Of a DNA stretch of 64,000 nt, positions 29,021 to 37,394 are shown piece after piece (the first letter of the stretch is position 1; each line of letters begins with the position of its first letter). The notes under the pieces were generated by a model. It had not been told where the DNA came from. It worked only from the letters and a program-made list of their open reading frames with translations, and did no database searches. The position numbers and the translations under genes were made by a program. Source of the DNA: Dyadobacter pollutisoli (GTDB lineage Bacteria > Bacteroidota > Bacteroidia > Cytophagales > Spirosomataceae); the NCBI RefSeq assembly GCF_026625565.1, contig NZ_CP112998.1, positions 684,501-748,500 of the forward strand, written 5' to 3'.

Positions 29021-30046
29021 CTAGTAAAGTAAGAGTGAGCGTTTGGTTAAAAAATTATTTAATTCTCCTCCACAGTCTTTGATCAGTTGATCAAGATCTT
29101 CTTTAAGGTTCCGAAGACCAGTGAGGCAGTCATCGCTGGTAAAAGGGTACTCGGTACCATTGGGGCTTTTTAGACTTTTTCGGTAGGCAGAGTCCGAAAG
29201 CATCTTGTCAATCTGTGCGGAGATGTTAATCGCTATTTTTAGCTCATCACGATTCTGATAGAAAAGATTACCATTTTCAATGGCATGAACCACACAGGTC
29301 AGTTCAAAACTAGACAGCTTAATACGGTCCTCTGAATCTGCCTTTAAGGTTTTTATCAACCTAATGCCTTTCCGACTACCGTCGTTCGTAGCGACGCCCT
29401 TATTTGTAACACTTCTTATGTGAGCGAAGGGATAGTCCAGTTCTTTCCGCCTTGCAGGAAAATCATATAGGTAGACGCCTCTGTAATACTCGTCGTTGGA
29501 ATCAACATACGGTTTGGTATCGTACCAGAAACTGAAGACAATGTCTACCTTCCTCCGAAGATTCTTATTGTAAATGGATATGCATTTTTTTCCGGACTTA
29601 TCCACTTCATCGTATCTGCGCTCCATAATCTCGGTAGCCTGCGCTCTTAAGTCGATGATGTCATCGTCAGGCTCACCGGCATAAGGGCTTAGTATGGGAT
29701 GTAAAGCGGGTGCTTGGTAGTAATACCCATTTACAATGGTTAAAAGGTCAATATCGCTGTGAAGCATAATATTTGTTTCCGTCATCACGGAACCTTGCGT
29801 TCGATAAACCCGGCTGAATTTGAGGTTTAGTGTCTGTTCCAGATGATTTTCAACATTGGTTGCCGCCTTCAATGTGACGTCGTTGTACTTTTTCCCGATT
29901 GGCCTCATCGACTCAATCAGATATTCCAGATTCTTTGGGAGAATCGATTTGCCATAAGATTCTGACAAATCTGCCTTCCAAATTTCCTCGTCGAAGCGAC
30001 GGGCACTAAGGTTCGTTAACCTTCTCTCGTAATTTAAGTTTGCCAT
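29021..30046 (-). CDS. cdnE: CD-NTase, CdnE-like cyclase of STING CBASS
   Basis: A 341-residue cGAS/DncV-like nucleotidyltransferase. The active site is seen in QGSVMTETNIMLHSDIDLLT (GS and DxD) and in the third carboxylate strand, RRKVDIVFSF; the substrate-contact region is NKGVATNDGSRKGIRLIKTLK. Cyclases paired with TIR-STING usually make cyclic di-GMP as the alarm signal. It starts on the far side of a palindrome from the divergent WYL regulator and runs straight into the effector gene. Product identity is inferred from the partner. Confidence 0.9.
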   Translation of the reverse strand: MANLNYERRLTNLSARRFDEEIWKADLSESYGKSILPKNLEYLIESMRPIGKKYNDVTLKAATNVENHLEQTLNLKFSRVYRTQGSVMTETNIMLHSDIDLLTIVNGYYYQAPALHPILSPYAGEPDDDIIDLRAQATEIMERRYDEVDKSGKKCISIYNKNLRRKVDIVFSFWYDTKPYVDSNDEYYRGVYLYDFPARRKELDYPFAHIRSVTNKGVATNDGSRKGIRLIKTLKADSEDRIKLSSFELTCVVHAIENGNLFYQNRDELKIAINISAQIDKMLSDSAYRKSLKSPNGTEYPFTSDDCLTGLRNLKEDLDQLIKDCGGELNNFLTKRSLLLY

Positions 30047-30091
30047 GATAGATGAGTTTGAGATTTACTACGTGACAAATATTATTTAGAC

Positions 30092-30112
30092 CTGTGCAGT
30101 GTATCTGCACAG
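30092..30112. promoter_or_regulatory. Palindrome in the cdnE/capW intergenic region (operator candidate)
   Basis: CTGTGCAG (30092-30099) and CTGCACAG (30105-30112) are perfect 8-bp inverted arms with a 5-base spacer. They sit in the 102-base gap between the divergent cyclase and WYL regulator genes, where a dimeric repressor would control both promoters. Confidence 0.7.
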
Positions 30113-30148
30113 AAACTTTTTAATTTCAATCACTTAAAACCTTCCTCT

Positions 30149-31159
30149 ATGGCTTCTAATAAAAACGCCCTGACCCGATTTCATGTTTTGGACAAGTGCT
30201 TCGCCAATCCGATGAAAAAATACTTTATCGGCGACCTTATAGAAGCTTGCGATCAAGTGCTGCTGGAAATAGACCCAAACAGCAATGGAATAAAGCGGCG
30301 GCAGGTATTGGAGGATATCAAGTACATGGAAAGTACTGAGGGATGGAGTGCGCCTATAGATCATTGTCGTGACGGTAAAAAGGTGTATTACCGGTACAGC
30401 GACCTCAATTTTTCAATTGATAACCAACCCCTGAACCAGGTAGAGCTGGAACAGATTAAATCCGCAATGCAAATACTGTCACGTTTCAAGGGTATGCCCC
30501 AGTTCGAATGGGTAAATGAACTGGCACCAAAAATGGAACAAAGCTTTCTGCTCGAAAAAGGAAACCAGACTATTATCAGCTTTGATAATAATCAGGATTT
30601 AAAAGGAATTGAGCACCTGGGCAAATTATTTCAATCTATTCTATACAAGCGGGTATTGTGCATCAGTTATCAGTCTTTTAAAAGTGACAGGGCCAAAGAA
30701 TATGTTTTCCATCCATACTACTTAAAGCAATACAATAACCGTTGGTTTGTGCTAGGGTATTATGTTGAATTAGAAAAGCTTACGACTTTTGCTTTGGACA
30801 GGATCACTGACATATCAGATTCAGATATTCCGTATTTACAGAATGAAGAGTATGACTTTGATGAATATTTCGAGGATATTGTCGGCGTTACTCGTCAAGA
30901 AAATGCGGAACCGGAACAGATAAAGCTGGCATTTGATCTTCAGATAGCGCCATATGTGCTGTCTAAACCGCTGCATGGAACGCAGAAAAAGGTGTCGCTT
31001 GGTGATTCAGAACTAATTATTTCAATAGAAGTAATTCCTAATTACGAACTGGAAACCTTGATTCTGTCGTATGGGGATCGGGTTAGAGTATTGGAGCCTG
31101 AAAGTTTTCAGAGTATAATTAGGACGAGACTTGAGAAAGCAGTTCGCTTGTACTGCTAG
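30149..31159 (+). CDS. capW: CapW-like WYL-domain transcriptional repressor
   Basis: A 336-residue regulator. The N-terminal about 100 residues form a winged-helix region (RFHVLDKCFANPMKKYFIGD, KRRQVLEDIKYME). The WYL domain follows, with VLCISYQSF, then EYVFHPYYLKQYNNRWFVLG and FALDRITDI. The C-terminal extension (SIEVIPNYELETLILSYG) is the WCX dimerisation part. WYL proteins of this type (CapW) repress CBASS operons until damage or infection is sensed. It is divergent from cdnE with a perfect palindrome between them. Confidence 0.87.
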   Translation: MASNKNALTRFHVLDKCFANPMKKYFIGDLIEACDQVLLEIDPNSNGIKRRQVLEDIKYMESTEGWSAPIDHCRDGKKVYYRYSDLNFSIDNQPLNQVELEQIKSAMQILSRFKGMPQFEWVNELAPKMEQSFLLEKGNQTIISFDNNQDLKGIEHLGKLFQSILYKRVLCISYQSFKSDRAKEYVFHPYYLKQYNNRWFVLGYYVELEKLTTFALDRITDISDSDIPYLQNEEYDFDEYFEDIVGVTRQENAEPEQIKLAFDLQIAPYVLSKPLHGTQKKVSLGDSELIISIEVIPNYELETLILSYGDRVRVLEPESFQSIIRTRLEKAVRLYC

Positions 31160-31195
31160 CAGACTATCAGGTATTTACAGAAACATTCATACGCA

Positions 31196-31228
31196 TGTTC
31201 GCTGTTCGCGATTTGCAAACAACGAACA
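31196..31228. other. Hairpin downstream of capW
   Basis: TGTTCGCTGTT pairs with AACAACGAACA (one G-U pair) around an 11-base loop. No T-run follows, so termination is unproven; it may be an mRNA 3' hairpin or protein site. Confidence 0.4.
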
Positions 31229-31307
31229 TAATTGTATCATGAAAGCTCATAACGGAAGGTCAATTATAAATCGACTGTAAGATCCTTGATCTTTTTTCAC
31301 CTCTGCA

Positions 31308-31949
31308 TTAATAATCTGGCTTGATCTGATAAACCAAATGGAAAAAGCCCTCTAGATTTCCTTTTTTAAAAGCTTTCATCACATCAATCAAGTAGCAAGC
31401 ATAATCATGAGCTTCCAAATATTTTTGCTTTTTGATTTGCTGAGGGCTGTACCATCTATTGTTGTTCTTATGAACGTAGAATCCACGTTGTTTCTCTTGA
31501 TCAGCAGTATCAGACCACTTAATTAACTTTTTAACAAACTCGTTTGGCTCATTCAGTTTGATCAAACTAGGCGGGTTAGGGGCGTTACTTCCATCTGAAT
31601 CTGGAACACTTAATTTTTCAAAACCAGAGCTTATCACCCGAAATATGTTTGTCAGGATGGAAACTGAGAATTCTAAATTCGAAATAATCTCTTTGATATG
31701 CCTATGCTTGACTTTGTGACTTTCAAACAAGGCTTCAAAATCTTCTACTGGATAATCAGGATTCATCTTTCGGGCCATACAAATAAAACCCTTGATCCCT
31801 TCTTCTGCGGAAAGAATCGCTAGCGACATCGCAATTCCAAATTCTTTATTTTCAGCGGAAATTTTCGCAATTTTTAAGAGAGATACAGAATTTTCTAAGC
31901 AGGCTATGAAACCCTCCTCATAAAATTTTACATCATAATTTTCACTCAT
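31308..31949 (-). CDS. AbiV-like abortive infection protein
   Basis: A 213-residue all-helical protein. The family-type helix FGIAMSLAILSAEEGIKGFI is followed by FEALFESHKVKHRHI, giving the A-x-S-x-EE...K...H..K pattern of AbiV proteins, which are HEPN-related. In Lactococcus, AbiV stops phage protein synthesis. The C-terminal half (LEAHDYACYLIDVMKAFKKG) is also helical. It lies downstream of a start-less ORF on the same strand and within the defence cluster. The family call is moderately secure. Confidence 0.7.
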   Translation of the reverse strand: MSENYDVKFYEEGFIACLENSVSLLKIAKISAENKEFGIAMSLAILSAEEGIKGFICMARKMNPDYPVEDFEALFESHKVKHRHIKEIISNLEFSVSILTNIFRVISSGFEKLSVPDSDGSNAPNPPSLIKLNEPNEFVKKLIKWSDTADQEKQRGFYVHKNNNRWYSPQQIKKQKYLEAHDYACYLIDVMKAFKKGNLEGFFHLVYQIKPDY

Positions 31950-31969
31950 AGGTCTTATCAGATTATTTC

Positions 31970-32155
31970 TTAGTCCATGGATTTGACATTACAGTATAAT
32001 GAAGGCCGTCTTGTTTCAAGGTCAAATACAATGAAGTCTGTAAACAATTCCTGTTCAATTTTTAATTGATAGACCTCTAACGCCTTTTGGATACTAGAAT
32101 TGATGGCAATCCGAAAAAAAGCGCAATTCCAAAGTTCTGGCTTCGTTCGAATAAA
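31970..32155 (-). pseudogene. Start-less ORF fragment upstream of abiV
   Basis: The minus strand is open for 62 codons between the stop at 32156-32158 and the TAA at 31970-31972, with coding-like content (KALEVYQLKIEQELFTDFIV, then FDLETRRPSLYCN) but no ATG until the last two residues. It looks like the 3' end of a lost gene, 20 bases upstream of the abiV start. Family not recognised. The remaining bases up to 32192 show nothing else. Confidence 0.4.
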
Positions 32156-32192
32156 TCATCTCGCGCACAGACCTTTTAAATAAACAAGAACT

Positions 32193-33155
32193 TCACTGAT
32201 TCCTATTAAGCACACTAATAACCAACTTCTTAACAGTATCCATCTCTTCTGGTTTGCTGGACGCAGCAAAAAGCGTCAGACTTGCAAGAGCTTCATTGCT
32301 AATAAGCGCCGTCCCGCCTGCCGATTTTAAAAGGCCGTTACTTTCTAGGAACAACAGGAAACAAGCAGCAGCAATTCGCTTATTCCCATCGACAAATGAA
32401 TGGTTTTTAATGATCAGGTAGAGTAATGTGGCGGCTTTCTCTTCAATTGAGGGGTAAAAGTCTATCTCTCCAAATCCTTTGCTTATCTGTGCTACGGAGC
32501 TTTGGAAGCTATCATCCTTTTCCTTACCAAAAATATCTGAGTCGAAATCCCTTCTCATACTCTCAATGATGTTTCGGTAATCTGATACTTCCGGATACTT
32601 CGCCTGGCGGGTTGTGATACCTTTCGGATCCAATTGTTCATGATCGTAGTCGTCTAGTAATTCAAGACCTTTAGCAAATTGGTCGAGCAATGTCAGATCT
32701 GCATCGTCGGTCTTTATTTCAATTGCCCGGCTGAGTATCCGGATTCCGTCCCTTAAGGTTTGTACCTCTTGCTGCTTTTGATTCAGTCGTTTCTCGTTAA
32801 TCGCATAACCCTTGATCAGATAATCTCTTAGGCGCTGAGTTGCCCATTGTCGGAACTGAGTGGCTTTTGTTGAATTCACCCTGTAGCCAACAGATATTAT
32901 AACATCCAGGTTATACAAGTGCATCTTTCTTTTCTTTCCGTCTGCTGCAACCTGTTCCAAAATGGAACAGGTTGCAGCTGGATCTAGCTCATTGGATTTA
33001 TATATGTTATTAATATGTTTCACGATAGCGGGACGCTGAACTGAAAATATTTCAGCTAAGGAATGAGCGTCCAGCCAAACGGTTTCTTCTCCGAATTTTA
33101 CTTCTATCTGCGTCTGCCCGTCTTGGCCTTGGTAGATTTCTATTTGATTTTGCAT
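32193..33155 (-). CDS. RhuM-like/Fic (Doc) fusion protein
   Basis: A 320-residue protein of the virulence RhuM/Fic-DOC family. The N-terminal RhuM part has VWLDAHSLAEIFSVQRPAIV and MHLYNLDVIISVGYRVNS. The C-terminal Fic/Doc domain carries HSFVDGNKR near residue 251, the active-site loop that transfers a nucleotide or phosphate to a target hydroxyl. The final GNKR rather than GNGR is Doc-like, suggesting a kinase- or toxin-type activity. It stands alone between two untranslated gaps; no antitoxin gene is visible beside it. Confidence 0.85.
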   Translation of the reverse strand: MQNQIEIYQGQDGQTQIEVKFGEETVWLDAHSLAEIFSVQRPAIVKHINNIYKSNELDPAATCSILEQVAADGKKRKMHLYNLDVIISVGYRVNSTKATQFRQWATQRLRDYLIKGYAINEKRLNQKQQEVQTLRDGIRILSRAIEIKTDDADLTLLDQFAKGLELLDDYDHEQLDPKGITTRQAKYPEVSDYRNIIESMRRDFDSDIFGKEKDDSFQSSVAQISKGFGEIDFYPSIEEKAATLLYLIIKNHSFVDGNKRIAAACFLLFLESNGLLKSAGGTALISNEALASLTLFAASSKPEEMDTVKKLVISVLNRNQ

Positions 33156-33393
33156 TTCTAGATTTAGAATTCAAGTTTACAATAAATTCATAAATGTTAA
33201 CAAGCCGTTGCGAATGGAGCTGATCTCTATAAGTATGTAAAATGATTCACCATTGCTCATCTTGCTCTTCCTGGTGCGGCCAGTCAGGTAAGATACTTAA
33301 CTAACTGCCCCTACACTACCTTTCATAAACTTTTACTGCCGAATTCATCCATTTAAATCAACAAAGAAGATTATCCGACAACAGAAGTCAAAA

Positions 33394-33978
33394 TCAATCC
33401 CTTTTAAGATTGTTAAGCAACTCACTCGCTTGCTTCGCCTCATTTTGCCTCTGTTTCAAAAGTTTTTCGGCTTCTCTGACTGTTATCTCATGTGCCTCAC
33501 GCTTCTGTGTTTCAAGTTCCGCCCGGTCAGGATCTTCATAGTAAATACTATCGACCTCTGCGATCAAACCTGGATTGAGCTGCCTGGCAATGCGGAATTT
33601 AATATCGCTTTCTTGCAGTCGGCTGCTTTCGTTGTAGTTGCTGATGGCCACTGCGATGCTTATGGCCGTTGAGAGCAACAGCAATGCTGCGGAGATAATA
33701 AAGCCCTTCGATTGAAGGTCGAAATGATGGTGGTGCTGGACTTCCGGAGTTTTTGGCACACTTGCAACTGCTTGCTTTATTTCCGAAACGTAAGTCTCTA
33801 AATTTTGACTCGGCGAAGGCTGTTTTAAATCTTTTTTTATGTCAATCATGGTATCCGCAAGCGTTTTGTTTTGCGATTCAGCCGCAGTTTGGATCAGATT
33901 TTCAATCGACGCGTTTTTTCTGATCACAAGCGCAAGCACTTCTTCAATCGATTCGAGTTGTTCTTCTATCTTTTTCAT
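33394..33978 (-). CDS. Small membrane-anchored coiled-coil protein of the mobilisation operon
   Basis: A 194-residue protein with helical N-terminal repeats (KKIEEQLESIEEVLALVIRK), a HHHH run near residue 82, one transmembrane segment (about 92-113), and a charged coiled coil at the end (EAEKLLKQRQNEAKQASELL). Its start overlaps the relaxase stop by 4 bases, so it is translationally coupled to relaxase exon 2. Similar small membrane proteins follow relaxases in Bacteroidota mobilisable elements, perhaps anchoring the relaxosome. No family name can be given. Confidence 0.65.
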   Translation of the reverse strand: MKKIEEQLESIEEVLALVIRKNASIENLIQTAAESQNKTLADTMIDIKKDLKQPSPSQNLETYVSEIKQAVASVPKTPEVQHHHHFDLQSKGFIISAALLLLSTAISIAVAISNYNESSRLQESDIKFRIARQLNPGLIAEVDSIYYEDPDRAELETQKREAHEITVREAEKLLKQRQNEAKQASELLNNLKRD

Positions 33979-34580
33979 AAGCTTTGTCCTAGGTATTTTT
34001 TACGTTTCTTCTTTTTTATTGGATTCGTACTCTGCTGGTCATATTGCTGGACGGGGCGGAGCAAGTCATCAAGTATTTTGTCATCAATGGTTTGCTGGGA
34101 GAGAGTAGCGGGCCGGGATCTTTCTTGTGGGCGGGCGGGCTGATATTCTGGTTGCGTTCGAAACTGCTGCACAATCGCCAGTTTCTGATTCTGCCGGATC
34201 AACTCATCGAGCTTTCCAAAGCTCAAACTCCGATCGATCTTCGATCCTCTGAATTGCAGACCGCCTTTGGTGAAGCTGACACCTTGAATCTCACTAGTGC
34301 CTGATTTGTATTTGAAGATGATTTCGATGCCTTGCCTTTCCAGCTTCGTGCTCAACTCATTCCAGCTTTGTGCGCCTGCACTTGCTGCTTTAATTTCATC
34401 ATATAATTCATATCTGACTTTGTCTGCACCTTTAAGCTGCTGCCGGTTGACCTGTTCTTTTCCTTTTCCCAAATGATAGCCATATTTAAGCGTGATCTCT
34501 TTGCAGACCTTGTGGTTCCTGTCTTTCTGAAACCGGTCTGAGATAGTTTTGCCTTCGTTGTTGACCCGGTTGTAGATTAG
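33975..34580 (-). CDS. Relaxase, exon 2 (after the group II intron)
   Basis: Reading from 34580, directly after the predicted 3' end of the intron, the frame gives LIYNRVNNEGKTISDRFQKD and then RNHKVCKEITLKYGYHLGKG, the residues that follow the HxH motif in MobB-type relaxases. The C-terminal half is a basic, Gln/Arg-rich tail ending KKKKRKKYLGQSL. Exon 1 (110 codons) plus this part (201 residues) would make a normal-sized 311-residue relaxase. Without splicing, this part would be read only from inside the intron. Confidence 0.85.
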   Translation of the reverse strand, partial: LIYNRVNNEGKTISDRFQKDRNHKVCKEITLKYGYHLGKGKEQVNRQQLKGADKVRYELYDEIKAASAGAQSWNELSTKLERQGIEIIFKYKSGTSEIQGVSFTKGGLQFRGSKIDRSLSFGKLDELIRQNQKLAIVQQFRTQPEYQPARPQERSRPATLSQQTIDDKILDDLLRPVQQYDQQSTNPIKKKKRKKYLGQSL

Positions 34581-34583
34581 GTA

Positions 34584-34676
34584 GGCTAAGTACCCGGCGC
34601 CTTGCCATATTACTATGGTAGTATTTCCAAGTACTCGCCTCCGAACCGTACGTACACCTCTCGATGTATACGGCTC
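34584..34676 (-). ncRNA. Group II intron domains V and VI
   Basis: Domain V is the 34-base hairpin at 34643-34676, with GAGCCGTATAC pairing to GTACGTACGGTTC and the catalytic AGC near its base. Domain VI (34584-34639) pairs GGCGAGTACTTGG with CCGGGTACTTAGCC, leaving an unpaired A near the 3' end as the likely branch point. Confidence 0.85.
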
Positions 34677-34689
34677 TCCGTTAATATTA

Positions 34690-36501
34690 TCAGTCCATTT
34701 TTCCATAGTGTATCTTTCTATGGCAGTTGAAACATACGGCCAGCGTTTTCCTGCGTCTTGCAATCATGTGTTTTTCCCAATCCTGTTTTCCTTTCAGGTC
34801 TTTGAGCTTCCTTACATGATGCATTTCCAGGTCTTCAGTGGCTGCACAGAATTCGCATTTCCGGGCTTTCAATCGGTCAACCAGGCTTCCCCTGGCAGCA
34901 AACTGCAATGAGTTGCCAACCAGGTCTGGCTGGGATCCGACATTGGCCTTGCGGGCGAACCCATCATTATAGAATTTGCTGCTTAGTATTTTCCCGCCCT
35001 TGTTTTCGTATTTGACCACGAACTCCTTGCCTTCGCTGTACTTGCGTATGACCTTTCGGGTTGTGGTTTGGTACTTACAAGCATAGGTTTTATACATGCT
35101 GTACTCCATAATGTTGTAAAATGAATCGATCGTGTGGCTGTTGTTTGCTATCGAGTAGTAGTTGTAGAAGCCCCGTATTTCGGCGTTGTACTGCGAGAGG
35201 ATTTCCAGGTCATCGTTGTTTTTCATGCATGGCCTGGATTTAGGCTTCCATACTTCTTTGCCACTACGGACCGATATGGTCATGGCATCGTAGTCGAGAA
35301 GTTTCTTTCTCATTGTGGCGTTGCCTATTTCCAATACCACCCTTTCCCCGAATATCCGGCTCAGTACACCATTCTTGTTCCTTTTTGCTGCGCTGGACTT
35401 TCTTACCGACACTTCATAACCCAGGAATTGTGCTGGTGACTTGGCATTGGTGATTAACGTTTTCTGCTCGGACAGCTCCAATTTCAACTTTTCAGATAGG
35501 TACATCTTGAAGTCTTCTTTTATCTTTTGGGCATCCGTTTTGCTCCCGATAATCCCAATGAGAAAGTCGTCAGCGTACCTGATGTACTTTAGTCTCCTGT
35601 AATTTTCGTCCATCGCATCGTTGAACGGTACCAGGATGCGTTGCTTCTTTAACTCCTTGATCTTTGCCAACAACTGGCTTCTTATCGACCTATCTTGTTC
35701 AACTTTGAGCTTTCTTACTACAAGATTGCTTGCCATCCAAGTGAATTTGGCATACTCAGGATTTACCTTTTTGGCCTTCCCCTTATTGAATTTGGCGACG
35801 TACTCTGAGGCGTATTTATCGAGTTTATCCAGATAAATATTGGCCAGGACCGGGCTGATAATCCCTCCTTGTGGCGTGCCACTGTAGGTCTTGTTAAATA
35901 CCCAATCTTCCATGTAACCCGCATTCAAAAACTTCCTGATCAGGCGAAGGAAGCGGTCATCAGCAATGCGCTCTGAAAGGATTGCGATGAGAACACCATG
36001 GTCGATGTTGTCAAAGAACCCTTTGATGTCGCCTTCGACAAACCACTTTGTGCCTGTGAAAGTCCTTTGGATACTCGTTAATGCAGTGTGGCAGCTTCTC
36101 TTTGGCCTGAACCCATGCGAGCTATCTTCAAAATAGCTTTCATAAACAGACTGCAGGATCATCCTGATCACTTCCTGCACTAATTTGTCCCCAAATGAAG
36201 GTATCCCCAGAGGGCGCTTTTTCCCGTTTTTCTTTAGGATATACACCCTCCTTGAAGGCGCTGGTTTGTAGCTTTCATCTCTGATGGCTTCAACCAGCTG
36301 TTTAATGGTGGAAATGCTCGTGCCGTCGATGGTACTGCCATCGGAGCCCTTGGTCATGTTGCCAGGATTGGCATACAGCTTTTGATAGGCCTGGTAGTAC
36401 ATTTCCTCATTAAACATAATCCTGTAGAGCCTCTCAAACTTGTAGTTTGGTCTGGTACTTTGCTCTGTCAGACTGTTTAATACGCTCTGCGGATTTCTCA
36501 T
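34690..36501 (-). CDS. ltrA: Group II intron reverse transcriptase/maturase with HNH domain
   Basis: The frame is open from 36621, but the ATG at 36501 (MRNPQSVLNSLTEQS) is the likely start, giving about 603 residues. RT motifs are complete: RPLGIPSFGDKLVQEVIRM, VEGDIKGFFDNIDH, TPQGGIISPVLANIYLDKLD and the catalytic RYADDFLIGI. The maturase X domain follows (AEIRGFYNYYSIANN). The C-terminal HNH endonuclease has CEFCAATEDLEMHHV and VCFNCHRKIHYG. It should help splice the intron RNA and copy it into new sites. No break is seen, so the intron looks mobile. Confidence 0.93.
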   Translation of the reverse strand: MRNPQSVLNSLTEQSTRPNYKFERLYRIMFNEEMYYQAYQKLYANPGNMTKGSDGSTIDGTSISTIKQLVEAIRDESYKPAPSRRVYILKKNGKKRPLGIPSFGDKLVQEVIRMILQSVYESYFEDSSHGFRPKRSCHTALTSIQRTFTGTKWFVEGDIKGFFDNIDHGVLIAILSERIADDRFLRLIRKFLNAGYMEDWVFNKTYSGTPQGGIISPVLANIYLDKLDKYASEYVAKFNKGKAKKVNPEYAKFTWMASNLVVRKLKVEQDRSIRSQLLAKIKELKKQRILVPFNDAMDENYRRLKYIRYADDFLIGIIGSKTDAQKIKEDFKMYLSEKLKLELSEQKTLITNAKSPAQFLGYEVSVRKSSAAKRNKNGVLSRIFGERVVLEIGNATMRKKLLDYDAMTISVRSGKEVWKPKSRPCMKNNDDLEILSQYNAEIRGFYNYYSIANNSHTIDSFYNIMEYSMYKTYACKYQTTTRKVIRKYSEGKEFVVKYENKGGKILSSKFYNDGFARKANVGSQPDLVGNSLQFAARGSLVDRLKARKCEFCAATEDLEMHHVRKLKDLKGKQDWEKHMIARRRKTLAVCFNCHRKIHYGKMD

Positions 36502-37064
36502 AATGTCTCTCACATTTTCCGTTGATTGTATCAAAAATATTAACTGCTTCCCTTCGCCATGTACAGGGCTTTCCCCTGCTCGGACTACTACGGAAGCTCC
36601 GTTACCATGCCGGATATTCAAAGACCCGAAGTCCTATAGCCACCGCAGTGGCGTTCCGGTTTAGGTAATCCCCATTTAGACATATAGTAACTTAGCTCGA
36701 TAGATTGTCGGATACGATCTCCGCCCTTTATTACTTATTGTAATTGCGCTGTACTCCGTTTATGCTCGTAATCTATGCATCTCAGATTCGAGTAGTACAG
36801 TCTGACGTAGGTAACTGTCTTCCGTCAGAGCCCCACATGTAACCGCTCAGGCTATCGTTCAATCAGTATGGATTTTATCCTCATATCTATCATTTTATCT
36901 CCCCATTCAGTCGCAGCCTGACAGTTGGCTGACTTATGAGTTTTCCGACATGCTACACTCCCTGTCGGGTTTCCCTTTCAGATAAGTCGGCTGATAATTG
37001 ACGTCTAAACGCTTGTCAAAGAACTTGCTAATGTTCTATTTACTACATGCCCTTATGGGCGCAC

Positions 37065-37394
37065 ATGCAAATGCGGATGGTTTTTATCCCGGTGCTCGAC
37101 CAGGATAAACTGTGTACCGGAGATCTTCATCTTTCCCATGTACTCCAAAGCACGTTGCTTCATAATCTCAGGTGTTAGCAGGGCTGCATCTTCCTTGCTC
37201 CAACTCAGCGAAATATGCCCGACTGCCTTTGTCAGGTTAGGATTTAGTTTTCTTTGCATATTGAAATCATCGATCATAGAGTGGACTTGATCCGTTCTCA
37301 TACCTTCGGATAGCAGCAGACTTGCTTCCTGTTTTTCCATGGTATACCGCAGGACACCGCCGAAGCTGCTTCCAATCATTACCTTACCGATCAT
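37065..37394 (-). CDS. Relaxase (MobB-type), exon 1
   Basis: 110 codons from the ATG at 37394 (MIGKVMIGSSFGGVLRYTME) to the intron border. The typical relaxase start is followed by VGHISLSWSKEDA and HRDKNHPHLH, the first half of the HxH metal-binding motif. The intron is inserted immediately after the last His codon. Relaxases nick oriT and carry the strand to the recipient. The start overlaps the end of the MobC-like gene by 11 bases. Confidence 0.88.

Larger units (their letters stand above)
34581..37064 (-). mobile_element. Group II intron interrupting the relaxase gene
   Basis: On the minus strand the intron starts GTGCGCCC at 37064, matching the group II 5' consensus GTGYG, and ends ...GCCTAC at 34581, matching the 3' AY rule. 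It is 2,484 bp and encodes its own reverse transcriptase. Domain V and domain VI can be drawn near the 3' end. Joining at these borders fuses HLH to LIYN in frame, exactly rebuilding the relaxase motif, which supports both boundaries. Confidence 0.9.

Noticed and set aside
34690..36501. Retron reverse transcriptase partnering the PtuAB-like pair
   Set aside because: The RT has group II maturase and HNH domains, is enclosed by intron ends, and lies 8 kb from ptuAB.
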